Assembly (NCBI RefSeq): GCF_902686445.1
Contig: NC_062227.1
Location: forward strand, 21,775,678 to 21,839,677
Source of the DNA: Sciurus carolinensis
Taxonomy: Eukaryota > Chordata > Mammalia > Rodentia > Sciuridae
Length of the DNA stretch: 64,000 bases
Direction: 5' to 3'
In this document: positions 21,703-34,344 of the stretch, in pieces
How the letters are laid out: every line of letters begins with the position of its first letter
Numbering within the stretch: the stretch's first letter is position 1
Notes under the pieces: generated by a model
The model's input: the letters and a program-made list of their open reading frames with translations, nothing else
Databases searched by the model: none
Told to the model about the DNA's origin: nothing
Made by a program: the position numbers and the translations under genes

Positions 21703-24590
21703 TAACCCCTTAGGAGGTAGGGCTCATGATGTATATTTTGGGAATGATGATTATCTGGTTTCTTAATCTGTATGATGGTTATGCAGTTGTATTTATTCTA
21801 TGAAAACACACAAAACTGAATCTAACACTTTATGTGCATTAAGTTGTAGTATAAAAAAGGTAGTAATATTTTTAAAGAATGTTAATCAGTTGCCTGCTTC
21901 TCGAATCAACCATGAGAAGGAGGGTTGCAAACTATGTCTATGCCTAAAAAAAGAAACCCGTGCAAACTAATTTTCTTTACAAAATCCTCACCTAGAAAGA
22001 TGAGGGGAGTGTAAACAAGAAGATAATGAACCATGCAGTGTAGACTCTGAAATGTAACTAGGTCCTTGTGACTTTTGAAAGTGAACACTATCTCATAAAT
22101 ACTAGTTTTTTCATGTCTGATTCATTCAGTCATGAGAATCTGATCACATGTAACAAACTAACAAAGCGACTCACAGAAATTGCAAAAAAAATTATTTACA
22201 TTCCTTCTGTGAATAGAATATCAACTGTGAAACAGAGAAAGTCAAAAAGAAGAGGAAACAGCAGCCTATGCTACTGATTCTCTTGATTAGACTGGAAAAT
22301 GAGAGGCCATTCAGGACTCCAAATCACCGGCAAATCACTGGCAACTAGTTCAGAAATAAAAATCAAAAACATCACCACCCCAGATTGCAAGATTAAGCTT
22401 CACTTAAGACACTAAGTAGTCATGGAGCAGACTTTTCAACATCTTTATTTTAGCATTACCTGTTGTCTTCCTAGTCTACAACTACACTCAGAAAACTGTT
22501 CAGGAAAGCTGTCTTTGGAGCAGGGGTTTTAGAATTGTTCATCGTCATTGTTATGGTTTGTAACTCTGTTCACGGCTGGGGCAGACATGTAGGGACCTCT
22601 CGAGAAGCTATGCCACTGTGCCTAGGAGAGCACATCTAGTTAAAAGATGAACACATGTCTGGATTAAAGGAAGGCAGAAACCTAATTACCCTGAAAAAAA
22701 GAGAATTCCATACTTGGCTGAGAATAGAGTAGGGCTTCTCTTTGCTGAATGAGTGATGGCTCCCAATAGGCCTCAGCTTCAGGTTCAAGTGAAATTTCTC
22801 ACTGCATTACAAAAGATCAGTAATTGAGAAATATTTATAAGACATTGCAGGATATTGTGATGTTATCCATTAAATATAAATATTAGCAGATTTGATTTAA
22901 ATTCTAGAAATAAGTTCAGTGTTCATAAGGATTATTTATAATATCAACCCAAAACAAACATCTGTGGATTGGAATTCCACTTTCCTTTCAGCATCAAATT
23001 GGGCTTTCCAAATGTCTTTGAATACAATACTTAGTCTCTCAGCACATATTGAAATAGAGACATTCAGCAAATTTTAATTCTTATTTCAGACATGTGGATC
23101 TCATGATATACATGAAACATGATTGTATTCCATTTATGCTCAGGGTCAGAATGAGCTGTTAAAAGGAACCCTTTTCAATTGTTGGGACTATCCTGTCTCC
23201 AGGTCTCTCTGTCACTGGCCTGATTCATGTATATGAGTTCCAGATCTTAATGGGTCTACCAGGACATGCGATCCCCCTGAGAGAACATCTCTTTCCAGAT
23301 CCTCACAAAATCTCCAACACTGACACCTTTAAATCCACCTCAAAGTTTCAATTGTCAGTATGGCATCCATCAGACAAAAACCTTTTTTCTCCAAAACAGA
23401 GTGTTCTTTTGTCAGTTTAAAGAATATTGTAGGGAATCTAGTGAAGAAGCTGTGGGGAATTTACTAAGCTGTGGGGAATTTACTAAGCACAATAGGATGG
23501 TATCCACAGTCACAGATTCCTGATGGTCCTTTCCTACTGCTTGGCTGTGCTTATTTTTACTCTTCAGAGCCACATTGCTTTATCTTCTTCAGAGGTCTTT
23601 CAGTCCATGCTACTATCCGTTCAGATATTCTCTCCCTAGTCACCTATTCTAGTAAGGGATGGAGGAGATTGACATATATAAGGAACAAGCTGCCAGCCAG
23701 TCTGTTTAATGAAAGGGAGGAAGCTTTTGCTTATGTCAGAACTTGTAATGCAGGCACCATTTTAAAATATGTGTAGAAATTCAAAGTTTTAATAGTTTGA
23801 TCACCCTATGTGTCCCCCAAAATGATGCCTCTTTTCTCCCTGCAAAATGCTTCCAACCCTTAACAATCACTTTTCCATTTAACATGCTAAAGTGTGAGCC
23901 AAGAATTTATTGAAAATGATAGATGTACTCTTGACTTTTCTAGCTCCTATGAAAATAAAATAATTTATTTTTACATATAACTTTCTTCTAGTTTTCTTTG
24001 ACAGAGATTAGAGAAATAAGAAAAAGGAATCCATCAATTCCTAAGCAGGGATTGATTATCTGTCATGGATAAGGCAATTTTCCGGATCCAGAAGTCAAGA
24101 GAATGAACTACCTGTTGGTGATGATTGTGGAATTTGGCAGAAGCACAACAGAGATGTATCCAGTCAATCAGTAATAGCCCACTGAGTACTACACATGGAA
24201 GCACTATTCTGGGAACTGGGAGCTTCAAAAGCCAAGAAGTTATAGACCTTTGAGGCTTTCAGTGTCTGCATAGACTGAAGACCAGATTTAGAATGAGAGA
24301 TATTATTGGACATAGAATCAGGAGGCTCATGGAAGTCAATGTAGGAGAATTGGCTAACAGAAATAATAATGTCTTTAAGAATAACTGTAAATTGATAATG
24401 CTGAGTTTTCATAATTATATAATAGTTCATCAAAAACAGAAAACCAGTTAAACATGAATTTTAAGGGAAATTATCATTATTACTAATTCCCATGGTTTAT
24501 TACTAGACTTAACATTGCACCATGACATTTAAGATAATTGCATTATTTATCACTGCAGAACAAATTCCACCCATATCAGAGAGAACGTTC
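21703..24590. other. Unique sequence, no gene identified
   Basis: A perfect tandem copy of a 21-base unit (AAGCTGTGGGGAATTTACT plus 2 bases) occurs at about 23448-23489. The 101-codon frame at 23471-23776 starts inside it and has no family match that I can name, so I do not call it a gene. Confidence 0.4.
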
Positions 24591-24599
24591 TGCCAAATA

Positions 24600-24742
24600 A
24601 ACAACTAATAAAACTCCACATCATGTACAACCACATGAATGGAACCCTAATTAGGATAAGTTATACTCCATGTATATATAATATGTCAAAATACACTCTA
24701 CTCTCATGTGTATCTAAAAAGGACAAATAAAAAAAAAAAAAG
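24600..24742 (+). mobile_element. L1-type 3' tail
   Basis: ACATCATGTACAACCACATG, ATGGAACCC, ATACTCCATG, ATATGTCAAAATACACTC and a final ACAAATAAAAAAAAAA follow the order of the other short L1 tails here. Confidence 0.6.
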
Positions 24743-24745
24743 AAA

Positions 24746-25590
24746 ATACATAAAGAGAAACACATCTCCCCACAAACTTAGTGGCTGAAACCTGCAGATA
24801 TATTTGCTCACAATGCTCTTTGAGACAGGTTCAGCTGAAAAGTTCTTTGCTTATCTTATTTGAGATTATTCATGTGGCTATTCCCCTGGAGACTGGCTCA
24901 TCCAGGGTGGCCTCAGTTGGAGATCTCATCTCAATTCTATGTGGTCTTTCCCCTCAAGAGGCTAGTCCAAACTTCCTCAATCAGAAGGACTACATTTCAA
25001 AAGGTAGGAAGAGGAAACTACAAGGCCTCTTGAGGCCTGGGATTAGTTGTTACAAACATTCTTTTATCAAAACCAGTCCAGAGAAGTAAATGGGGAAAAC
25101 ACTTCTCCTACTAAGAGTCCACAAAGTCACATTGCAATGAGATGTGTGTTGAGAAAAAGGAGAGAATTGTTTCTACCATCTACTAATAAAATGACATCTT
25201 AACACTCAGACACTCAGGACTCCAAATATCTAATTTTCACAATACCTGAAAGATCTCTTTCTTGACTTTCTTGATGTTCATAGTCTAATTGTTTCTAACT
25301 TCATTTGGAAATCATCAAATTATAAATATATTAGTTTTACCAATAAACAAGTTCATATAGTATGTATTTTAGAAACTTTACTCTTTTTACTCCACGGTGT
25401 AGGTGTAATACATGTGGGTTAAGAAAATAGATAACACTAAGGATTAATGATAAGGATAATGAAAAACAAGCTCCCTTGTCACAGTACTCCTCTTTCTTAG
25501 GACCACTGTATGAGAGCAACTGATTAATGTAAGGCTATTCTTGTTTGACACTAATTTCAAAGGAATTAATTGTTAGGAGATTTTTGATTG
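24746..25590. other. Unique sequence, nothing identified
   Basis: A 102-codon frame at 24781-25089 has no supporting features. Confidence 0.35.
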
Positions 25591-25594
25591 TTGA

Positions 25595-26025
25595 CATGAT
25601 CATCAACAGATGAATGGATAAAGAAATTGTGACACTTGTATACAATGGAATATTATTCAGCCTAAAGAAGGAAGGAAATCCTACCAGATGTGGTAACACA
25701 AATGAACCAGGAGAACATTATGTAAGTTAAATAATCCAGACAAAAAAGGACACGTGCTGCAAGATTCCACTCATATGAGGTTTCAAAAAATTTCAAAGTC
25801 AGAAATGTAGAGAGTATAATGGTGGTTGCCAGGGGTTGGGGGAGAAGAACGGGGAAAATGGGAGTTTCTGTTTAATAGGCATGAATTTTCAGTTAAGGTC
25901 AAGAGATCTGCTACAAAATTGTGCCTATAGTTAATGATAGTATATTGTGTATTAAAAGTTTTTTTAGGAAGATAGGTCTCATGATAATTGTTCTTACCAC
26001 AATAACAAACAAAAACTAACAAATA
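25595..26025 (+). mobile_element. Old L1 3' end (L1MA/MB-type)
   Basis: Starts in the ORF2 C-terminus (GATGAATGGATAAAGAAATTG, ACAATGGAATATTATTCAGCC), then has the 3' UTR hallmark TATAATGGTGGTTGCCAGGG. It is older than copies A-C, with no coding capacity. Confidence 0.8.
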
Positions 26026-27190
26026 GAAGTCTTTCCAGGTTATGACAATTACTTCTAATATGAAGGAAGATTCCGTTGATATGCTCAAATTTTGCACTAG
26101 ACGAAGTGGCCTAAAAAGCATCCCATCACTTATGAGATACATGAATAGATTTCTTTGCAGGTTGCACCTTCCACAAGGTCATTTTGGCAAGATTCTGAGA
26201 TGGCCTTACCTTCCCTAATTTTTCTTGGCAAACTGAAACAGTTACTCTACCAGGTGATTGATCACAGAAGCACCTGGATATTCTTACTCAAAGCTTCTGT
26301 GTGAAAGTCCTGAATAATTTGTAAGCCCTGCCATGAACTCAGCACCTGATTTATTATACCTCATCACTGCAGCTGCCTGTCTGTGTAGTGAAAGCATACA
26401 AAGTACAGGGTAGAAGACCATCACCAGCCCCACACGAAATTCCTAAATGAGACACACAATGGAAGTTAGATTCCACTTTACAAAAACTCCAAACTAGGCA
26501 CAGAGCTTTCCTGTTAGAGGCTTGGTCAATATTGACCTATCCTCCTTCCTTTATTGCCCTCCCCCATTCCTTTAATCCATCTTCATGATTCTTTTCATAA
26601 AATTCATCTTAATTGTTCCAGTCAAATGTTAGAGCCCAGTGAAATTATTGCTCACTTTGTTTTAGTGCAAATAAACTCCTTTGAGTTGAATTTAATACAA
26701 GAATCCACACAAGTATGCAAATGACTAGAATGTGTATATAAAAGAAGAAAAAAAATTCATTAAGAATTGTCCATGAAGCATTCTCAAAAAATAAACTAGA
26801 TGTTCAATGTTGAAAATCCATAGCTGAAGCATACCTTTTATTTAGCTAGTTGAGGCACTGCCACTAATTTGTATTTTGTGTGAAAGATTACCAAGTATTC
26901 TCAATCATATTTTTGTGTTTTTTCAAGATTAACTTTTGCACTAAACCTACTGAAATTCCCCCATTAAATTGTATATATCAAAAAAGGTTAATTGTAAATT
27001 CTATCTCCAAAACAGCTGATACAGAAAAAGAGGGAGGGAGAGAGAAATAGATATTCCTGCATGGTCCATGTGGCTACACCTTTTGAGAGTATTGCTGAAC
27101 AGTGATTCTCAGGGTGTATAGATAACCCTTTCCATGGTGTGCAAGAATACACATACCCACACGAGACTGGGGAAGGGGCTCCACTGTTAT
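26026..27190. other. Unique sequence, nothing identified
   Basis: No supported gene or named repeat. Confidence 0.35.
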
Positions 27191-27194
27191 CTTC

Positions 27195-27575
27195 AGATAC
27201 TATGGTAATGTATACTGAATGCTCATTTTCCCTCAGATTCATTTGTTGGAGCCCAACACCTACATGGATGGTATTTGCAAATGGGAACTTATGGAGGAAA
27301 TTAGATTTAGATGAGGTCTTGAAGATTGGGCTTGCCATGATATCAGTGTCCTTATTTTTTTAAAAAAGAGAAACCAGAGCTCACTCTCTGTATCTCTACC
27401 ATGTGAGGACACAATGAGAAAATGCTGATCTGCAAGCAACAATGAGAGTTCTCATAAGAAATCCAGTCTTCCAGCACCTTGATCTTGGACATGCAGCCTC
27501 CAGAACTGTGAGAAATAGATGCCTGTTGTTTTAGTCACACAGTCTACACATGTCATGGCAGTCCAAGCAGACTGA
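27195..27575 (+). mobile_element. MLT1-type MaLR LTR
   Basis: GGAGCCCAACACCTACATGG, CTACCATGTGAGGACACAATG, CACCTTGATCTTGGACATGC, CCTCCAGAACTGTGAGAAAT and CAGTCCAAGCAGACTGATGC are in the order of MLT1 LTRs. It is a solo LTR without internal sequence. Confidence 0.85.
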
Positions 27576-27579
27576 TGCA

Positions 27580-28960
27580 TCACCTCTGAGCATCTCAAAG
27601 CTTATCTTCTTTATACTAGGCTACTTCTGCCAAATTGAAAGAGTAAAGATGGTAAAACTTGGAAACCTTTACCCTCAGAGTAAATAGAAGACTCCTCCAT
27701 CGTGAGCATCTCTCTAATTTCAGGATTTTTATATACAGATTTTTCAGGGAGAAAACGATACAGTAGGCTTCTAGAATGACCAGAAGAGGGTCAGAGAAAA
27801 TGAAAATGTAGCTCAAATTAATGAATGAAATGTTTAAGCTCAATTTCACTAAACATGGTAGTCATGATATATTTAATTAGCTCCTGCTTCATGATTCACC
27901 TGCCCTTTCCTCTCCATTAATGCCAAAAATACAGCAAACTTAAAATATTCTCTGAATAGATACTATAGAAGGCAGATAATCTGATTCTGGTTTATAATCA
28001 TATTTAAATTTTTCTCTGTAAGTTAGTGGCCAGAATCTATTCATAGCTATTTAATAGATATACAGTTTTCTTTTAAAGTCTGTGCTTCTACTTTTTTTCT
28101 CTTTGTGTACAGAAGAAAAAAATGTTTTCAAATTTCTTAAAAGGAGGTTGACAGTTGCCATATCCATATCCCAAAATGTTATATGCCACAATGTCCTGTC
28201 CATGCTTTTCCTTGAAGTGACCATTCACTGCTTGATATTCCTTTGCAAGCTCTGCATTAGTTTTATTTTTGATAAAGTGTACATAAGTACTAGTAATAAC
28301 CAAGTTAACTTAATAAAGAATAAAATGTTCTCCACATGTTTTCATTAATGACAAACAGAGGATACTGTATCTAAAAAATGACACAGCTCAGGGAGGAAAA
28401 TAAATGTGGATTCTTGTAAGATGCTGGGCAGATTTAATAAAAAGAAAGAGAAAGGAAATGGGGGAGAATGAGTAGGTATCTAAAATAACATCTGAAGAAA
28501 TTTCTAAAGAGATAATTATGACCTATAATACATGTCCCTTGAAAGTATCTATAACAAGGAGCTGTCTATAGGAGAGAATGAAGAAGTTTTTGCTGGAGGT
28601 TCAGGAAAAGATCAACAGCAATAAGTCTCTAACAGAAAGGAGGTAGGAATCTATGATGACAAAACAGAAAATAACAACTCAGAGGAAAGACTTTGAAAGG
28701 CAACCTTAGGAAGGGGAAGTGTCTAAATTGAAAGAAACCCGGGGATTACTGGTGGAAGGAATTGGTTGGAGTAATGTGTGAGGAATTCTGAATGCCATGC
28801 CAAATCCTGTGTCACTATGTCTAGTGCTTTGCTCATAAACAGCAGAATTCTGGAAAAGGGTCTCTGAAGAGGAAATGGCATTATCATGCAGGTAAACTAT
28901 GATCACACTCATGCTCTTTTCATAGAGCATAGGATGGTAGAGAAAACTGGCAGCAGACAG
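27580..28960. other. Unique sequence, nothing identified
   Basis: No supported gene or named repeat. Confidence 0.35.
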
Positions 28961-28962
28961 CC

Positions 28963-29070
28963 AGGGGCATAGTGGCTATACCAATAATCCTAAGCTATTT
29001 GAGAAGCTGAGTTGGACCACTTGAATCCAGGAGTTTGAGACCAGTCCTGACAATTCTGTCCAAAAAGGAA
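28963..29070 (+). mobile_element. B1/7SL-like SINE fragment
   Basis: AGGGGCATAGTGGCTATACC, CCTAAGCTATTTGAGAAGC and TCCAGGAGTTTGAGACCAGT form a worn forward B1/Alu-like monomer. Its tail has grown into the purine tract that follows. Confidence 0.65.
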
Positions 29071-29300
29071 AAAGGGGTGGGGGAGAGAAAAGAGAGAGAG
29101 ATGAAACAAGGAAGGAAGGAAAGAGGGAAAAGAAACTAAGAAAGAAAAGCAAAGAAGTAAGGAATAAGGGAATAAGGGACAAGGAATGGAAGAAAGAAGG
29201 AAGGAAAAGAGAGAAAGGGAAAGGAAAGGAAGAGAAAACAGGAACGAAGGAAGGAAGGAAGGAAGGAGAAAAAAGAGGGAAGGGGAAAAAAAGAAAAAAA
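29060..29300. repeat. Purine-only (GGAA/GAAA)n tract
   Basis: About 240 bases almost entirely of A and G, with GGAAGGAAGGAAGGAAGG near 29248. Mirror-like purine runs of this kind can form triplex DNA. It probably expanded from the SINE tail. Confidence 0.9.
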
Positions 29301-30560
29301 TATTGTGGCAGCTAGAATAGTAATAGGTTCCCTCAGGTATTGGTTGTGCCTTTATATGGTGAAATGGCAAATTAGTCATTAAAAACTGTGACTTTAAAAT
29401 ATTTAATATTACAAAGAAAATAATATGCACTGAATATTTTTAATTTATTTTCTGATATTTTCTTAAAAGCAGAATGCCAAACTCTATTGTGATGACTCCA
29501 ATTTATTTACTGACTGATAAATATATAGAAACTGGTTAGAAATTCCATGGGCCCACTCCATGGAAATAAGCAAAGCTGACAGAAACTCTTAAAATTTTTT
29601 TTGTAAATTTCTAATACTTGTCTAAAACATTTATTCAAGAAAATTGATTAAATATCATTGTGAATAGTGAGTCTCTGGTATTTGAGCTACAGTTTGCTCC
29701 CTCCCTCCCCATTCCAACTCTCACAGCAGCTTGAAGGAAGCTCCACTCCAGGTGGGTATGGCCCAGAGGACACTTCAGGATGGGTAGACCACCAGCATTT
29801 CTCATCTTCTCCAACTCTATGTTTAAGAATCTAAATTCCTGGTGACTGTGACCAAGGAGTTGGGGCCTTCCTTCCACCACCCAGGATGGAGGTGTTACTT
29901 GAAGGCATGGCATACTGAGACTATGAGAGCTCTGGCAGCCTTCACTGTAACTCACTTGCAGAGAAGAAGCAAACAATATCAGAAGCTACTGTCACATCCA
30001 ACTCAGCAACTAGTGGATGCTGAGTAGGATGGGTAGTCCATAAGAAAAGAGAACTTGGATGCTCTTCTGGGGAGATGTAGGATGGTCCACTCAAAAAGCT
30101 CTAGAAAATAGCTCCTACACAAAATAAACCATAGGCCAGGGACTTCACCAAAGGTAAACACGGAAAAAGCCCTCCTGGGATCAGAATAAACCTTGATGAC
30201 TGGCCCATAAAAGTACCTCTGCCCAAATTTAATTGGATCAGACTGATAATTTATGTGTAGAGCATTATTGAAAACAATAGAAAACTCAGTCAATAATTAG
30301 TAAACGTAAAGGAGAGAAGCACGTTGAGGGAGTAACAACAAAACAGGCAGCATGATAGAGATAAGGAAAAGTGGGAAGGAGCCCAGATAAAACTACTAAC
30401 ATCCCAGGATGTCTGTACACATGCCCTCCTGTCTGCACCCTCCCCAACAATGCTTCACACTGTGAACGATGCAGATTCACAAAGATAGCGTAGGCACAAA
30501 AAAATAAACAAGTAACAACAATAAGCACAGAGAAGGGGAAGGATGTACATGTGCAAAGCT
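29301..30560. other. Unique sequence, nothing identified
   Basis: Frames of up to 113 codons near 29635-29976 show no family features. Confidence 0.35.
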
Positions 30561-30562
30561 AG

Positions 30563-30590
30563 CACACACACACACACACACACACACAAA
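30563..30590 (+). repeat. (CA)n microsatellite
   Basis: Perfect CA dinucleotide run of about 13 units. Confidence 0.95.
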
Positions 30591-30649
30591 TCTAAAATGT
30601 CTAGTTTTAAACAAAAAATAAAATAGTAAAGTGTGAAAATAGGCAAAAA

Positions 30650-31640
30650 GGAAAGCAACAGAAACTGCCTGTGAGGAGGACCAGGTGTCAGAATTAATGG
30701 ACAAAGACTTCAATGCAGCCATTGTATACATGCACAAGAGCTGAGGTAAACTCTGCTTAATGAGATAAAGGATGGCATGAAGACAGTGTCAAATAGAATC
30801 AATACCAAATGGAAATTCTGTGATTGAAAAAGTACAAAAAGTAAATTTTAAAATCCACTGGAAGAGCTTAACACATATGTGTGTTAATCAGTTTTAGTCA
30901 CTGTGACCAGAGTACCTGATGGGGAAAAAAAAAAAAAAAAAACAACTTCGAAATTTACTTTGGCTCACAGTTTCAGAAGTTTCATTCCATGCTTGACCGT
31001 GGACACTAAATGTGGCAGAACATTGTAGAGCAAGGGCATGGCAGAGAAAACCCAGCTTAATTCATGTTATCCAGGTAGCAGAGACAGCTAGAATGCAAAA
31101 ATCCAGGTAAAAATCCTTAAGGGTAGTCCCTGTGTGGCCTACTTCTCCAGGTCACACACTACCTGCCTGCCATTAGCACCCATTAATATTCAAATTATCA
31201 GTCCATCAAATGGATTAGGTTATAATTCTAATAATCTAATCATTTCACCTCTGAACATTCCTGCATTGTCTCACACATGTGCTTTTGGGGGTACACCTCA
31301 CATCTAAACCATAACAGGCTGTTAGGAGAAACAGTGAAAAATCTTGAAGACAAATTGGTAGAAATTCCAATGTGAACAATAGGGAGAAAGTAGAATGAAG
31401 AAAAATAAACAGAAATTCAGAGAAATATAGGACACCATTATATACCGCAACCTATACTTAGTAGGGGCACCATTAAGATATGGAGAGAGAATCAGAAATT
31501 ATTACTCAAACAGTGGTTGAAAACTTCCCAATGTTAAATCAATCTACACATCCAGGAAGATTAATGAACAAGTCATAGTAAAGATTCAAAGCAAAAATCT
31601 GATCAGACAACAGCAAGATAATTATACTATATGTGTACAT
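30650..31640 (+). mobile_element. Old L1/HAL1-type ORF1 fragment
   Basis: TTAATGGACAAAGACTTCAA and TACATGCACAAGAGC upstream, then TTGAAGACAAATTGGTAGAA, ATATAGGACACCATTATATA, GGTTGAAAACTTCCCAATG and CAATCTACACATCCAGGAAG downstream, correspond to the coiled coil and RNA-binding region of an ancient L1M/HAL1 ORF1. A reverse MaLR LTR (30887-31318) splits it. There is no open frame. Confidence 0.65.
30887..31318 (-). mobile_element. MaLR-type solo LTR inside old L1
   Basis: Same family as 9098-9512: TTAATCAGTTTTAGTCACTG, TTTGGCTCACAGTTTCAG, TGTGCTTTTGGGGGTACACC and AAACCATAACA. It holds an internal poly(A) run near 30925-30941. Confidence 0.65.
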
Positions 31641-31644
31641 ATTG

Positions 31645-31995
31645 AATTTGGTTATCTATTTTTTATGGTTTCCTTTTTTCTTAGGTCTTTTAAATTAGTA
31701 TATATCACTTTTTCATTAAAAATATGTTAAATACATTTATACATTTTAAGGACATTATTATTAAAATAAAGTAAATGAATAAACTATTTTAATATTCTAG
31801 ATAAGATGGTTGTTTACTGAGTTAGGAAATAGAGTGCTTAGTGGTTCCTCATAGACTGGTATGTCTTACTAGGGCATGTGGAAAGGTGCTGGGTTTTCTT
31901 GTTATGACTTTATGACCATCTAATTTCTATTAAACATTCTAGATTTGGGGCAAGAACTAAATCATATACTTGAATTATACCTGCATAACATAGAA
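31645..31995. other. AT-rich sequence, nothing identified
   Basis: No supported feature. Confidence 0.35.
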
Positions 31996-31996
31996 G

Positions 31997-32440
31997 CTGT
32001 GCTAGTTAGCTTTCCATCATCATGACAAATAACTGAGAAAATCAACATGGAGGATCAAAGATTTATTTTGGATAACAGTTTCAGAGTTTTTCAGTCCATG
32101 GTTGACTGACTTCATTCATTCTGGGTCTGAGATGAAATAATACTGTATGGCAGAAGAGCAGCCAACAAGGAGAGTTGGAGCAAGTAAGTAGGCCAGGAAG
32201 AAGAAATACCTTTCCAGGGCACACCTCCAGTGCCCTAATTCCTCCAACTATGTCCCTCCACTACAGTTTCAAAAACCTCCTAGTAATACCATAAAATATG
32301 ACTCCATCAATTGGTGAAGTTGGAGCCTTCAGGATCCAGTCACTTCCCAAAAACCCCACCTCTGAATGTGACTGCTTTGGGAACTAAGTCTTCAACACAT
32401 GAGCCTTTGGGGGAAACTCTAGATCCGAACCATAACACAA
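31997..32440 (-). mobile_element. MaLR-type solo LTR
   Basis: CTGTGCTAGTTAGCTTTCC, GATTTATTTTGGATAACAG, GGCAGAAGAGCAGC, ATGAGCCTTTGGGGGAAACT and GAACCATAACACAAG repeat the layout of 9098-9512 and 30887-31318. Confidence 0.65.
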
Positions 32441-34340
32441 GCCTTCTGATACAAATAAAATCAATGAAGATTATGATGATGGATATAAGGAATTGTAAAG
32501 TAGACTTGTTTAGTAAGTTAAATATAATTGCCTTTGCAAACTCTTCTGCTTACTCATGCTTGTGAACATGAAGGTTCCCACTAGCTCATCTCTTATTTTC
32601 TTCTATGGCTTTCCCCAAAATTAGTGCATTAATGCTCTAGTTTTATTCAGTCTCCCAGAGAAGCTAATCATCCCTTAAGGGATCCAGTTTCAACCTTTGT
32701 TAATCTTTGTGTTTTAGGCCTTACAATTCTGAATTTGTGATGGCACAGCACTTTGATTACTTAGATAATTGACTTTAGAAAATAAATAGCTTCAAATATT
32801 GAAATATTGTTTCATCTTAGCTCTTCTGTGCTAGGCACTGATATAAATATATTCTGATATTGTTGTACATGTTCCAATGTTTCCAAAGAGAGTATAACCT
32901 CAGGGAGCACAAGAGAAAAATCAAGTGTGTCACACAAACATCCTTTTGTTCTGGGCTCTGTGTCCTCAAGACATGTGCCAATCTCTCTGGGACTTCAACC
33001 TTGTAGATTAGGTTCAAGGGGTTTGAAAATCCTTAGAAATTTTTTGAGCAAAGATAAGTGAATATATGTGGAGGAGTGAGGTTCATATACCTATGATGAA
33101 CTCCATAATTTTCATCTGATTCTTAGAAAGAAAGATCTTTTACCTGAAAAGGATTAAGAATTATAGCTCTAAAACAACCTAAACTCTGAGTTTAGGTCAG
33201 TTCAGACTGCATTGATTTGTAGCGCATGGAAATACACAAAATGGCAGTGTGGGAAGTGTCAAGAAGTTCTCAGGCATACAAGAGAAGTATGTCTAAAATA
33301 AAACGAAATAATTCAATGGAAATTTTAAACACCAACAGGCCAAATCAGCTAAGTGTACTTTAAAAAGTCGAGCAAATTCTATTTTTATCTTTCCCATAAT
33401 CAAAGGGCATTGGTCATGGGCAGTCTCCAGAAAGTGAGAAAGAAGGTGCCATGCACCACATGATGGTTTCAAAGCAACCTCATATAAAATAAGCACAAAG
33501 GGCAAATAACATTGAGTGTAGATGGGAAAGAAGGGAAAATGTTGAGTACATGGGGCAGAGAAAGGATTGGTAGAGAGATTGTACAAGTGGAAGACAGGGA
33601 CAGAGTACAAGGGGACAGCCACTGTTTCTTTCTTTCTCAACATATGTAGAACTAATTTTTTTTTTTTGTCCAAAACAATTCTTAGGGATTTTTAAATATT
33701 CTCATCTCAATTTACTTATATGGATAAGGACAAATTATTTAGAAACACACAATGGATGTACGTCTCATTTAGAAGAATCTTAGAAAATAATTAGATTTTT
33801 CCATTTAATTTTATGAGAGGAGCTCAATTTTCTTGGTTGAATAACCAAAAGTCAAACTTTCATTTACCAATGCTTTAAGGACTGAGGGTATGAACATAAT
33901 GAAAGGCTTTTATATACTGAATGAAATGAGGACCATAAAGGTGGGTTTTTTTCTCCAGGAATGACGAATGTCAAATTATCAAAAACAAAGCTCCATGCAC
34001 TGTATTCACATGGACACTTTCATAACTTCTCTAGGACAGTTCAGAACTGGTGCTTCAAGGACAGTGAATGACTGCCATTGTGGTGTAGGACATTTCCTTC
34101 CTTGATTTGCTCATTATGGACTTGGTTTTATTTTTGGTCTTTGCAGCTGTTTTATTTCTATCCTTTTTTGTTTGCTCATTTATCCTAAGATTAGGTCATT
34201 CTAATTTTCTCTTGGTACATCTGTCACCTGTGATTCTTCCTTTCCTCATTCCCAATTTTCTTTTTCCTAATAAGTGTCTTTCCTGCCTCCGTCATGAAAT
34301 TTGATGTTCATAAGAGACTTGAGGCATCTCCTATTCTGTT
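32441..34340. other. Unique sequence, no gene identified
   Basis: A 126-codon minus-strand frame at 33293-33673 has no recognisable domain, is cysteine- and leucine-rich in a way common to chance AT-rich frames, and lacks splice signals. Confidence 0.35.
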
Positions 34341-34344
34341 CTCT

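Noticed and set aside
23471..23776. 101-codon frame as a gene
   Set aside because: It starts in a 21-base tandem duplication and shows no recognisable domain or splice context.
28990..29430. 146-codon minus-strand frame rich in S, L, F and P
   Set aside because: It is a translation of the purine-only tract and has no coding meaning.
33293..33673. 126-codon minus-strand frame as a small gene
   Set aside because: No domain or motif, no Kozak or splice context, and it lies in AT-rich unique sequence where frames of this size occur by chance.
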